Below the pieces are notes generated by a model. The model saw only the letters and a program-made list of their open reading frames with translations, did no database searches and was not told the DNA's origin. From positions 8,571,501 to 8,635,500 of the forward strand of contig NC_044590.1 in NCBI RefSeq assembly GCF_901933205.1: a DNA stretch of 64,000 bases, in the 5' to 3' direction. A program made the translations under genes and the position numbers. The stretch's first letter is position 1, and each line of letters opens with the position of its first letter. Origin of the DNA: Camarhynchus parvulus. Taxonomy: Eukaryota > Chordata > Aves > Passeriformes > Thraupidae. Of the stretch, positions 37,401-47,818 are shown in pieces.

Positions 37401-39236
37401 CCTCACTGCCAGCCTGCTCTGAACCCCACACGCCCCTTTTCTGGGGGAATAGCCCCAAAGACAGATCTCCCCCATCCCCCTTCCACAGGCAGCGCTGCCC
37501 TGCCCCAGGGTGGAGGTCCCTGCGTGGAGCAGACACCCAGGGCAGCCGAGCCCAGGGAGCAGAGCTAAGCCTGGCTTTGCTAATCACCTTCATTCTGTAC
37601 TGACACTCTGAAGAGGTGCCCTGGTTATCTTTAGGCACCTGGGAGCTGCCAGGGCACCCCAGGAGGCTTCACAGCCTTCCTCTCAGCCCCTTCCACTGCT
37701 CTGAGTCAGGAGGACTCTTTGGATGCTGGATGCAAATTCCTGTGGGATTGTGGAAGGCTCACTGAGGCAGAGCCAAGGCCGGTGGCTGAGTGTCAGCTCC
37801 AGGCTCCCTGCTCTGAGCAGAGCTTTCCCAGCCAAACCTGCCCAGTTAGAGCCCTCACAACTCCTCCCCACTCCTGCCAGCCCTGCTTTCCCACAGCAGC
37901 AGAGCTCAGCTCCCCAGATCACAAAGAAGAGCTGGACTACATGGCTCTGTTGCATTTTAGGCAGAAAAACAAGGATTTATCCTTGCTCATCTCTGTCCTT
38001 GTAGAGAGGTCTCCCCCAACCCAGAAACACCATCAAAGGCTGCTGTGGCTTTGCCCTCCTCTCATATGTGCTAGAAAAGAGCCCCAGCTGCATCTCCTCA
38101 GCACTTGGACTCCTCCTTGCCCAGGGAAGCCTGCAAGGTGCTGGGGAGCTTGTGCTGGGGTCGAGCATCCCTGGGCCAGGAATTCAGGTGGGCTTTTAGA
38201 GGGTGATGCTCACTCAGAGGTTTTGCCTCAGTGTGATCAGCTCTTCTGAGCTGTGGGGCTGCTGGGGATTCTCCAGCCTTTGAGGTGGAGTCCAACTGTT
38301 CATTTTCTTCATGAACAATCTGGAGGAGGGCAGGAAGCCAAGCCTGAAGGGGATCCCCATTGCACAGGAGCTCAGCCCATGGCCTGGGTGTGACAGGGGG
38401 GAGGATGCCTGGGACCTGCCTGCCACAGCAGCTGGGGGACTTCTGCAGCTGAAGGGCCACTGGTCTGTGCCTTGTCTGCTTTGTAGCTTCAGGCACGAGC
38501 AGATCTTCCACACAGCTGTTTGTGTAAAAATAAAGGCAAATAAAGGCTTTATGTTGACATATAAAGGCAAATAAGAAAGAAATTGTGAGAAAATAAAAGT
38601 AATGGAGAAGGGACTCAAAGCCCCAGACCCCTTAGAGCTTTGAGAGGGGACAGAGGGTCCTGTGGGTGCTCCTGGCTGCTCTGGGTGAGGATTTGGCTCT
38701 CCTCTCTCTGCCATGCAAGAGCCACAGCTGTGTCCATCCAGTACAAGCCTGCCTTGGGGGTGAAAATGGAGAAAGGTGCCAGCCTGCCATGTCCTGAAGG
38801 CCTGCTGGGGCTCAGGGTGCCTTATCCCCACTGTCCCCCGTCCCTCAGAGCCATGGGTGTCTTTTGGAGGGAGCTAAACCAGAGTGCCCAGATTCATTAG
38901 CACCTCGAGGCTGAGAGATGGGAAAAACAAGCTCGACCTGGGAACAAAACAAAAATACAACTGCTGTCACGGCAACTGTCTCCAGATGCACAAAGAGACC
39001 AATTATTTCCATTAATCAACTTAGCTAGAAGCTGCAGAAGAGGCTTAAGCTGCATCAAGGCTCGGTAGTGAGGGGAGGGAGGAGCAGAGGGGCTCCATCA
39101 AACAGTGATTCTTCCCATGGTGGAGGATTTTTGGAACAGATTCTCAGCCCCTGTGCCTTGAGGGGCCTGACAGAGGGGTGCTGCCTGCTGCAGGCATGGG
39201 GATGGCCAGAGCTGGGCACTGGGCTGCCTTCCTGGT
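31421..39236 (+). other. PKIG: Probable PKIG intron, left part
   Basis: No coding exon was recognised. A CR1 3' end lies at about 34100-34334. Long frames such as 36522-37352 (plus) and 38214-38831 (minus) are rich in Cys, Ser, Pro and Leu, have no recognisable motif and overlap each other antisense, so I treat them as chance. Confidence 0.55.
34100..34334 (+). mobile_element. CR1 LINE 3' end
   Basis: The segment carries TTGAATGTTAGGAAAAGTTT, CTTCACCAAAAGGGCTGTC, a CCCAGGGAAGCAGTCAC stretch and the terminal ATTCTATAATTCTATG. All are standard CR1 3' text, here somewhat diverged. Confidence 0.92.
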
Positions 39237-39240
39237 GGGT

Positions 39241-39374
39241 GGGTGGATGGATGGATGGATGGATGGATGGATGGATGGATGGATGGATGGATGGATGGAT
39301 GGATGGATGGATGATGGATGGATGGATGGATGGATGGATGGATGGATGGATGGATGGATGGATGGATGGATGGA
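39241..39374 (+). repeat. (TGGA)n microsatellite, interrupted
   Basis: About 33 tetranucleotide units are split by a single atgatgg interruption near 39311, giving blocks of about 70 and 60 bases. It produces open frames of repeated WMDG or HPSI units on both strands, which are not genes. Confidence 0.99.
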
Positions 39375-39728
39375 CAGGCAGCTCTCTCCCACTATCATCC
39401 TGATGCTAACAGGAGGCCACTGGGGCTGAGCATTGCCCTCCTGCCTCCCTGAAGCTCCCCCTCTCCCCTGGGGATCAGAGCAGAGCACACAAGGACTCGC
39501 CCTGCCCCGTGCCAGGGCTCAGCTGGGAGTTTGAAATCTGGCTGCACCATTTCTGACATCAGTGAGGAGCCAGGCAGTGGCTGTGAGGATGTGGGACAGC
39601 AGGAGGTGCCTTGGGACAGTGAGGGCTCTGCAGTGGGGGGCTGTGCTGAAGGCCAGGAGGGAGGGGAAGGGGTCTGGGGAGCTTGGCAGAGCTAAATACA
39701 AAGTTTGTGAAGTCACAGAGGAGTCAGT

Positions 39729-39764
39729 CTAAGCCTAATCATAAACACTTATGATTAGGCTTAG
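39729..39764. other. Perfect 16-bp inverted repeat with 4-base loop
   Basis: CTAAGCCTAATCATAA (39729-39744), then ACAC, then TTATGATTAGGCTTAG (39749-39764). The arms are exact reverse complements. This can form a hairpin in RNA or a small cruciform in DNA. Each arm contains TAATC, the core of Otx/Pitx-type homeodomain sites, so a paired binding site is possible. Function is unknown. Confidence 0.95.
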
Positions 39765-40484
39765 CAATTGGTTATCAGTTCTACGGGCATGAAATGATCT
39801 TTATACTGTAAAACCAGGCCAAATGAAAAGAAGGGATCTATTTGTGGACACTGAACCTCAGCTGTATCTGCTCTCCTCCTGAAGGAATTAAAATTTTCCA
39901 GCAAGTCCTAGAGAATGCTGGAAGCTCTGTTCCTGCAAAGCCATCGCAGGGGCTGGAGCAGCTGTGAAGTCTGTCCTGGCTGAATTTATCATATTTAGTA
40001 GAAGAGCCTGAGGGTGCAGAGTTATTACAAGGAATCCCACAGCAAAAACCTTCCATAAATACAGATGTGCTGGACCCAATGTGATGTCTCTTCATCACTG
40101 AAGTCTGGTGAGGCTTTTCTGCGCTATTCCTGCCTGGGCAGAAGCTGCTCAGCACAGGAGATGGACGTGCCCTGGTAGGAGATCAGGCCGTGCTCCTGTT
40201 TTCTCAGCAAACCAGCAAAGTCAGAGCTCAGCAGTTTGGAGCACACCAGTTCTGGCCAGTGAGACCCATCACCACCACCACACAGGGCCAGCAGGAAAGC
40301 AGGGCAGCTCTGTGCCTGGTGCAGACCCTGTCATCAGCCTTACACAGCTTGTTGCAGCCAGACTGGGCTCCCAACAGGACCATCTTCATCCTCAGCTGCA
40401 TCTTCAGCTCAGTTTCTGGCCATGGATCTGAGCTCTGGTGCATGGGGATCATGAGACATACAGCACAGTCACAAGATACCCCAA

Positions 40485-40520
40485 TAACCCCAAGATACCC
40501 CAATAACCCCATTGCAGAGC
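40485..40520 (+). repeat. 18-bp tandem duplication
   Basis: The unit agataccccaataacccc occurs twice in a row with one changed base at the junction. It is a short simple repeat in the presumed PKIG intron. Confidence 0.9.
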
Positions 40521-41105
40521 CCTTCCTCTCTGATGCACAGCCCTTCAAGCATGTTCCCAGACAAGACCCAGTGGAAAATTTGCTGAAATTCCAGCTGGAT
40601 CTTGTCAGACAGTTGGTGGAAACCCCCTGACCTCAAGTGCTGCCTTCAGCCCTACGGGATATTTTTTTCTCCTGGCTGGATGTGACTCTCCCAGCAGGAA
40701 ACCTCAAAGCAAACCCCCAGGGAGCACAGAAATCCCCGGTGCTTCCTTCTTTGTGCTCTACCAGGCCCCCCTCTTTAGTAAACCATCCTGCACTGTAAAT
40801 ATTTTAAAAGCCCAGCAGGGCTGGGGAGTGTTTTGCTGTTGTTATGGATCCGGCCCCAGCAGGAGAGGTCTAAGAATAGTCCCTGCACCCTGGAATGAAA
40901 GGGCAAGGGGCACTGCACCATGAGCAGAGCTGCAAGGAGGCTGCACCACTTCATGCCTTGCTGGTGGGAGGTGATGCTTGAGCAGAAAAAGGGGTCAGAT
41001 CCCTGTTCCCAAGCAGAACTTTGGAATTTCAGCCCAGGAACACGGCAAGGTTTTGTTCAGCTTTGGGGCTTTACAGCTCCAGAAGTTTGGGGAGTGTTAA
41101 ATCCA

Positions 41106-41182
41106 CTGGGCACAGATTATAAAAGTCTGCCCCCACTTTCCCAGGCTTACTGCCCGGGAACCAGCAGGATTGGTGCCACTGG
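41106..41182 (+). repeat. Unclassified 77-bp interspersed repeat, copy 1
   Basis: This segment begins ctgggcacagattataaaa and ends ccagcaggattggtgccac plus tgg. It matches 48824-48900 at 70 of 77 positions with no gaps and in the same orientation, so it is an interspersed repeat. I do not recognise the family. Confidence 0.85.
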
Positions 41183-42454
41183 TGAAATCCACCGGGCAGG
41201 AGGGAGAGCGTGTCCTGGGCTGGGCAATGGGATGTGGGAGCTGCCTCCAACCAAAAGCTGCAGCTCTTGGTCCCAGCTGCCACTGGAATGGACAGCACGA
41301 GGCCAAAGCTGGGCTGCAGCCCCTTGGAAAGGGCTCCTGAAGCTGGGAACTGCCTGCAGCAGGCGCAGGGAGGGCTGAGGGTGTCCCTGTCCCTGCCCCA
41401 GGTGTCCCAGGGACAGCACAGCATGGAGGGCAGGGCTGTGCTGGCTGCCCCAAGGGACAAGGATGTCCCAGCAGGGGCCTGAGCTGCCTCAGGGCTCTGC
41501 ATTGTGCAGGGAACAAGGTGAGAAAGGTGAGAGGGGCAGAGCAGCAGGCACTAAGCAGGCAGGGGGGAATGGCTGAGCTCAGCCCAGCCTGCTGATAACC
41601 AGCACCCAAAAATAGCCCTGCCTGGGCATAAGGAGTTTAACCTAGACAAGGGACAGATGCAGGATTGTGTGAAGGGTTTCCTTGAAACTGGAGTCAGGGC
41701 TGGCTGTGACTGGGCATCCACCCAGCCCAGGGGTCAGCCCTGGGCCCTGCTGGGATGGCAGAGCCTGGGCAGAGCCCTGGGCTGAGGGTCACCTGCCAGG
41801 TGTGCCCAGGTCGCCTCTCTGCCACTCTGACCTTGTGTGCAGGAGCAGTTTGCTGCAGTCGCTGACATCTGTGCTGAGAAGGAGGCAAAGGGGACACAGG
41901 AATTAAATGCAGGCTTGTCAGTGGAGCCCAGTGGGACATGGAGCTGAGCCAAAAGAAATGCCTCAGTTTATTCTACCAAAAGGCAGAGGAAACATTTAAC
42001 CCTTTAATTCCTTAGCACCCACCTTCTAAACAGGCAAAACAGCCTGGAATGGGTAGGGCTGGTTTAGCTGCAGCCCCCAGGGCTGAGCCAGCTGCTCTGT
42101 CAGCTGCTGGGCAATCTCCCTGGAAAATGCCAGCGAGCCCAGTTGCAATCCAACAGCAAAACCACTCGGGAAGCCAAGTCCCCACCAGCAAAGCCAAGAC
42201 TATTACAGCTCAGAATTTTTAGTGCTCACAAGACACCACAGAAAAATAAGTCCAAACCAAACAGCAGCCTTGGCAGATGCAGGCACAGGAGCAGAGGCAG
42301 CTCTGGGGACACACCTGGTGGCAGTGGCAGCTTGTGAGGGGCTTCTTCACTTGTGGCCAGCTGCCCCAGGACAGGCAGCACCACGTCCCCGTGGCAGAGG
42401 GGACACTGCCTCCCTCCAAGCAGGAAACTTCTGAGGGATGTGCAAGAGGCAGCA

Positions 42455-42546
42455 GATCCCAGCTTCCCTGCCCCATCCCTGCAGGCTGGCACGCTGTGCT
42501 GATCCCAACTTCCCTGCCCCATCCCTGCAGGCTGGCACGCTGTGCT
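42455..42546 (+). repeat. 46-bp tandem duplication
   Basis: Two adjacent 46-base units (42455-42500 and 42501-42546) begin gatccca and end cacgctgtgct. They differ at one position, so the duplication is recent. Confidence 0.97.
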
Positions 42547-43638
42547 GAGGGCACAGGGGCTGTTTCTGTTACCACCAGCAGCAGAGAGGAAAGGGAGGGC
42601 AGGAAAGGAACCTCTGGGAATAAGCTGAATCACCTCTGTGAAGAGCCCTGGAAACCTTTGCACGGCATAATGGGATTATTCCTGCAATGCCTGGCAATAG
42701 CAGGCCCATCTTCCTGTCCACGGGAGAATGAAAAACCAGAGGTGGGCAGCCAGCAGGTGATGCAGCTCCCTTTGCACCCCCTGCCACCCTGAGTGACTGC
42801 CCACAGTGACACCGGCTCAGGGGACACTGGACTGTGTAGGCAAGAGGGAAGGTGTTCCTTTGCAGCTCCTGAAAGATGTTAAAAGCAGTTACTGAGTGAA
42901 AACCCACAGAACTTTGGGTTCTGTGCCCGGAATTATGGAAATGCTGTTTGAAAAGTCAGGTTTTCCTATCACAATCAAGGCAACTGCTCCCATCACCCTC
43001 TCAGCCCTACAGCTTCCCGGAGGAGGAGGCTGGAATCTCTCTGCAAGGGTTTTGAGAGCCACCCACCTTGAAAATCCCAGAGGACTTGCTCAAATAGGAA
43101 AGTTTCACTGTTAAATCTGCCTGTCTCCAGCTCCTTGCACGGAGAGCCAAAGGCAGGAGCCCTCCCAGGCACGGAAATAAATAAATCCCATGCGCCATCT
43201 CCCGGCCACCGAGTCGGGAGCCAGAGCTGCACCCTTGCCGCTTTCTGCTTCTATTCAGGATCCCATCCCTTTCCTGTGTGAGGGCATACAATTATGGCAC
43301 AGCACCGCCAATAATGATAAGCCCTGTGTTTAAGATTAGGCCGCCATTGGCAGCTACATCAAGGGAAAATGCTGCATCCCTGGGGCTGGCTCCTGCTCCC
43401 CAGCTCGGGGAAGCCTGCTGGTCCTGCCCCTGGGACAAGGGCAGCAGGACTCTGGAGCACATCAGCTCTGGAAGGGCCTCAGTGCTTGGAGATGGACCTG
43501 GGCTTGTCTGGATCGTTGCTAGGGAAGCCTCCCCAGCCCGTGTGGGCTCTCTCTGGCAGCTGTAGGAGGTCAGCAGAGTCTGGGCTTCAGTGGCCTCTGA
43601 GAGCAGCTCTGGGAATGCTGGATGCTTGTCCTGTCCTG

Positions 43639-44022
43639 TGTGACAGTGTTCACAGGGGTCTCAGGATGAGGGAAGAGACGTGGATCTGACTCCATGTTTC
43701 AGAAGGCTGATTTATTATTTTGTGATATATATTATATTAAAACTATACTAAAAGAATAGAAGAAAGGATTTAATCAGGAGGCTAGCTAAGAATAGAAAAA
43801 GAAAGAATGATAACAAAGGTTTGTGACTGACCAAGACAGTCCAGACAGCTGGACTGTGATTGGCCATTAATTAGAAACAACCACATGAGACCAATCACAG
43901 ATGCACCTGTTGCATTCCACAGCAGCAGATAATCAATGTTTACATTTTGTTTCTGAGGCCTCTCAGCTTCTCAGGAGAAAAAATCCTAAGGAAAGGATTT
44001 TTCATAAAACATGTCTGTGACA
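43639..44022 (-). mobile_element. Solo LTR of a songbird endogenous retrovirus, 6-bp target duplication
   Basis: This 384-bp element is flanked by the exact direct repeat GTCCTG (43633-43638 and 44023-44028). Read on the minus strand it starts TGTCACAGACATG and ends CACTGTCACA, with the TG...CA termini of an LTR. It carries AATAAA at 43716-43711, about 70 bases from its 3' end. The sequence resembles an LTR common in passerine genomes, recognised from memory. The six-base duplication suggests a class II (ERVK-like) origin. No internal retroviral genes are present, so it arose by recombination between two LTRs. Confidence 0.9.
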
Positions 44023-44028
44023 GTCCTG

Positions 44029-45699
44029 GGGGAAGGCACTTTGCTCACTGAGCTCATCCAGAGTAGGTGCCTTCTCCCAGGGATGGAAGGAGGGAAGATG
44101 AGGAAAAACATCTGGGGTATCTCTTCCCAAGGCAAAGGATGCAGCTTTTCCCAGGGCTCATTTAACAGGAGCTAGATGGATGCCAAGTCTGTACAGGAGG
44201 CAGGTGGTCACAAGAATACTTAGCTTTGGGCAAACAGGATCTGCTGCAAGATCTGGGTGGGCCAAGCCCCACATCCCACCCGTGAGCTGGGGCCAGCACT
44301 CCCTGAGCTGGCATCCACTCTAGGAGAGGAGTTCCTGGGGCTGCCAAAACATGCTGGGTTTCTGTGGTTTTTTGGTTCCTGCACCCTACTCAGCTCAGGA
44401 ACAGAGAGAATCTGACTTCTTTCATCCCAGTTATTGCATCTTCATCTGTACCTCCTTTCTACTGCCTTAACATTAAAGTGAGGAGTGTGACTCCTGTTCA
44501 GGCTGGTGCCTGAATCTGCCAACAGATTTCCCTGGCAGAGAAATCAATATCAAGCAGGATTTGTAAAGGAAGCTGAGCAAACTCCCCTGTGGGTCATTAA
44601 CTGCAAGGCACAGAGGCAGTGAATGTGCATTAAATGTGCATGAATTTGTTTTCACTGCACACGAGCGTTTCTAATGGGGGCCTGCTCCAAGCACTGCCAG
44701 CAATCAGCAGGGCTGGAGGCACATTTCACAGTGATCAGAGGCACAGATAAGACAGCGATTAGTTTCTTGATTCCATGCAGTAAAACAAAGTGCCAAACAG
44801 GAGCAGGAACTGAGAGCTCCAGGTTTCCTGTGCAGAGGCAGTGTGTGCTTGCCAGCTCTGTGCCCAGCAGCCAGGATGCCCACAGCACCATCCCCAGGTC
44901 CCTGCACTCTCTGTGCTGTGCAAGTGCTGGCAAGGGGAGCCAGCAGCCAAAATGAAAAGCCAGCAACTTAAGGATTCCTCAGCTGCACTCAGCGCTGGCT
45001 CACAGCAGAGCTGGCATGTGACAAGTGGCTGCTCCGGGCCTTTCTTCGTGCTGTGCACTTGGCACTGGCACAAATCTGGAGTGGAGGGATCCAAATGTCT
45101 CTCAGAAGAGCTGATTTTCGCATGGTAAAGTGTTTATCCCACAGCAGTCCAGCCCAATGCTTCTTCAGTGACATCCAACAGCCAGAGGAGGCCAGTACTG
45201 CTCCAAGCCCTGTACCTATAAAATATTCCCTGCTCCCCCAGCTTGCCAGTGGGTATCCATCATTTCCCATTACAAATTCAGGTTGGATTACCACCCCATC
45301 CCCCAAGCAGTGAGCCAAATTTGGCCTGGGTTCAAGGCTCCTGTGGCATATTGAGGAGGAAGCAGGGCTTTCTCTGTAATGCTTTTCCTGTAGGGAAAAG
45401 CTGCTGCAAGCGACCTTGTGTGGCCAAAGGAGAAGGCTGGAAACTCCCAGGAGAGACAAGCACCATGTCTGGCTTTGCAGGGGGAAGGCAGAACAAGGCA
45501 GGCATCTGGGATGGGGCCCTCCTGCCTGGCAGAACCCAGGACATCCCTCTGGCTGCCCTGGAGGACTCAAGACCCTGGCAAGGGGCTCGGAGACCTTGGT
45601 AGAGAGTCAAAAACACCTGTGCCTTTGATTTTAACCCATGGAAACAATGACCAACTTTATATGAGCATGTACAAGCCACAAGAGTTTGAATAGAAAGAG
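44029..45699 (+). other. PKIG: Probable PKIG intron between the two LTR insertions
   Basis: No coding exon or repeat family was recognised. Overlapping short open frames on both strands show no conserved motif. Confidence 0.55.
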
Positions 45700-45704
45700 T
45701 TAAT

Positions 45705-46406
45705 TTGTCACAGGGTGAAAAAGTAGAATTTTGGGGATTTAGAATGGGAGTTCAAGAGGCAAGATGCAGGAATCTGGGGGTGTGTAGGGGGATAGAATGT
45801 AAGAAAATAAAGATAGTGTAGAAAGTAATCTTACCCCTAAGGAGTTGCAGCTGGGCCAATTATCAAAGATTAGGAACAGGCCTGACTTTAACAGGCCACA
45901 GCTGTAAGCAATGAGCAGAAGATGCTATAAAAGAGTGGGGTGGCTGTTGAGAAGGGAACTGGAGTCAGTTGGCTGCTTTGTGAAGGAGAACGTGGCAGTG
46001 CTCTGAGGAGCTGCCCACGAGAAACACCAAGAAGGTGTGGAACTTTTGTGATAAGGAGACAACAGTATGGAACCCCTGTGATAAGGTGACAACAGGTGTA
46101 TCCTGTCCTTCTTGTCCTCCATCTTCTGCTGTGATGGTGACACTTTTGGATTGGTTTAGAGACAGACTGTCTAACATAGGTGATAGGTATTGGAAAATTA
46201 TTGTAAATAAAGTACACGTAGTTCTTAGTATAAAAAGGTAACATTGCCCCAAGGGCGGTCAGTGTGCCACAAACCAACCTGCCAGACAAATCTCAGCAGG
46301 TCAGAGGAAGAATGGAATAGTTAGGAGAAAATAAACAACCTTGAAAAGCAGAACTGAAGAATCTCAACTTCTTCTTCAGTTGTGGGGCTGGGAAAAAAGA
46401 GACTTT
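45705..46406 (+). mobile_element. Outer LTR (ERV-type), interrupted by a nested LTR
   Basis: The outer element starts near TGTCACAGGGTGAAAAAG and resumes after the nested insert with CCTGTCCTTCTTGTCCTCC. It then runs through GTGATAGGTATTGGAAAATT to AATAAACAACC (polyadenylation signal 46330-46335) and a GGGCTGGGAAAAAAGAG end. This order matches a passerine LTR remembered from songbird genomes. TTAAT occurs at 45700-45704 and 46407-46411 and may be a five-base target duplication, though the 5' edge is then one base off a TG start. No viral genes are present. The element lies about 250 bases upstream of the first PKIG coding exon, in the same orientation. Confidence 0.75.
45783..46094 (+). mobile_element. 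Nested LTR-like insertion, 4-bp target duplication
   Basis: This is a 312-bp insert starting TGTAGGGGGATAG and ending GGTGACAACA, flanked by GGTG at 45779-45782 and 46095-46098. Removing it restores a continuous match between the two halves of the outer LTR. It has a TATA box (tataaaag, 45926-45933) and a 3' region with two copies of a TGTGATAAGGNGACAACA-type motif. A four-base duplication points to a gammaretrovirus-like (class I) LTR; the family is not assigned. Confidence 0.7.
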
Positions 46407-46654
46407 TTAATACCTTGAGAGCCATTTCAACCACAAAAAACCCAAGACCTGCCCTCACGTGGCACAGTGGGTCACCCAGCATGGTGGGTTTCCCCACACA
46501 TTGCCCCACATGGGGGAGGTGATACCTGACATTGCAGTCCCTGCTGTCAGAGGAACTGGAGCACAGTTACAGGCGCTGATCTCTCATGCTGTAACCTAAC
46601 CTGAAGGGAGCCGTGCCCAGCATCCTGGGCCTCACAGCTCTGCTTCCTCCACAG

Positions 46655-47818
46655 CATTTTGCAAGTGAATAGAGATGCAATGGAGGTAGAGTCCAGCACC
46701 TACACTGACTTCATCTCCTGCGACCGGGCTGGCCGGAGGAACGCTGTCCATGACATCGAGAGAGAGGCCACCACCATCAGCATGCGCCAGCTGAGCCAGG
46801 ACATGGGGGAGCTGGCTGTGCAGGGAGCAGGTGAGCTCACACCCAAACACACCCCTGGGAGCCCAGCAGGGCAGCTGTGAGCACAGCAGGGCACACACAC
46901 ACACAGCTGTGAGCCCAGCAGGGCAGGTGAGCACACACACACAGAAAAAATCAACCTTTAAATAGTTCTGCAGTATTTCAGATAACAACACAAATAACTT
47001 TCACATGTCCAAATCCCCCCCTTCAGCCCAAATGTGGCAGAGGCATCACCCTGGCAAGCAGGCTGTGAGGAGCTTCAATCTTCTGTCCAAAGCTGCCACT
47101 CTCATTTCACTAATAAGCAACACAACATAGACTATCACTGCAGAAGGGAAACTCAGTTTTCCCCCTTACCTGCTTAATGCTCCAACCTACAACCTGTAAC
47201 TATAAAAACACTTTAAAATACATTAATTACCCAACTGTACTTCTTCCAGCATGACCATACCAGCATGTGTCCATCCACCCATCCCTAGTAAGCACAAATT
47301 GGAGCTGCTTTACCAGAGCAGCTCAGGCTCTGCCAGGCTGTCAGGAAGACAGTTCTGGAGCAATTGAAAGTTGGGTGAGTGCACATCCCTACCTTGAGGC
47401 TCCCCCTCAGTATTGCCAGGCGTGTTGAGAGGTGTTTGTACTCCAGGAATGTGGAGGGAGAACCCAATACTCTTAATTATAGAATAAGAAAATGGTTTGG
47501 TTTGGAAGGGACTTTAAAGAGCCCCTGCCATGGGCAGGGACACCTTCCACTAAACCTGGCATGGCCTTGAATAGTCCCATGGATGGGGCCAAGTATCTGG
47601 TCACAGGAGGGGAGAGATAAAACTTCAGGTAAAAATCCTTTGTCTCTCTGGATGAAATCAGCTATGGCAATCACTGATGGCTTCAAGTGTCTTCAGCAGG
47701 GTGTAACTGTGCTTTCTTCCCAATCCTCCCTTCTGCAGAAAGCCAAAGAGATGCCAGTTCTTCTGACAACGACCCTGGAGCAAGACCAAAGGGGCAGGAA
47801 AGCAGCCCCTCCCCATGA
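46655..47818 (+). CDS. PKIG: PKIG, cAMP-dependent protein kinase inhibitor gamma, complete coding sequence in two exons
   Basis: PKIG is a small heat-stable inhibitor that binds the free catalytic subunit of protein kinase A as a pseudosubstrate in cytoplasm and nucleus and carries it out of the nucleus. Coding sequence is 46680-46830 plus 47739-47818, giving 76 residues, equal to human. The N-terminus MEVESSTYTDFISCDRAGRR followed by NAV holds the key features: Phe11 for the hydrophobic pocket and the GRRNA pseudosubstrate with Ala at the phospho-acceptor position. QLSQDMGELAV forms the leucine-rich export signal. The tail is Ser/Pro-rich and ends SSPSP. The ATG at 46680 has a G at -3 and a G at +4. 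Its first 25 transcribed bases in this exon are 5' UTR, so an upstream noncoding exon must exist. Confidence 0.96.
46680..46830 (+). CDS. PKIG: PKIG first coding exon
   Basis: The exon begins at acceptor CCACAG (exon start 46655) and the ATG is at 46680. It supplies 50 codons plus one base and ends at donor GTGAGC. It contains both the pseudosubstrate and the export signal. Confidence 0.96.
46859..46946 (+). repeat. Degenerate repeat with CA tracts just after the PKIG donor
   Basis: Units of gcccagcagggcag with tgagca spacers and (CA)5-6 runs occur here. The sequence cag-GTGAGC at 46924-46932 duplicates the true PKIG donor 96 bases downstream. Reading on from the exon meets a stop at 46878-46880. 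Confidence 0.85.
47483..47580 (-). mobile_element. CR1 LINE 3' fragment in PKIG intron
   Basis: The plus strand reads AATGGTTTGGTTTGGAAGGG then CATGGGCAGGGACACCTTCC and CATGGCCTTGAAT. This is antisense CR1 3' sequence, opposite to PKIG. Confidence 0.9.
47739..47818 (+). CDS. PKIG: PKIG terminal coding exon
   Basis: The exon is 80 bp after the TTCTGCAG acceptor. It encodes ESQRDASSSDNDPGARPKGQ then ESSPSP and TGA (47816-47818). The acidic, Ser-rich tail matches the poorly conserved C-terminus of PKI gamma, and the total length of 76 matches the family. Confidence 0.93.

Noticed and set aside
38214..38831. 205-codon open frame on the minus strand
   Set aside because: No family signature and no splice-consistent neighbours; taken as chance.
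39068..39488. Open frames with repeated WMDG and IHPS units
   Set aside because: They are translations of the TGGA microsatellite.
46659..46679. Possible upstream extension of PKIG
   Set aside because: The codon at 46659 is TTG, not ATG; the family starts at the ATG at 46680 and the length then equals 76.
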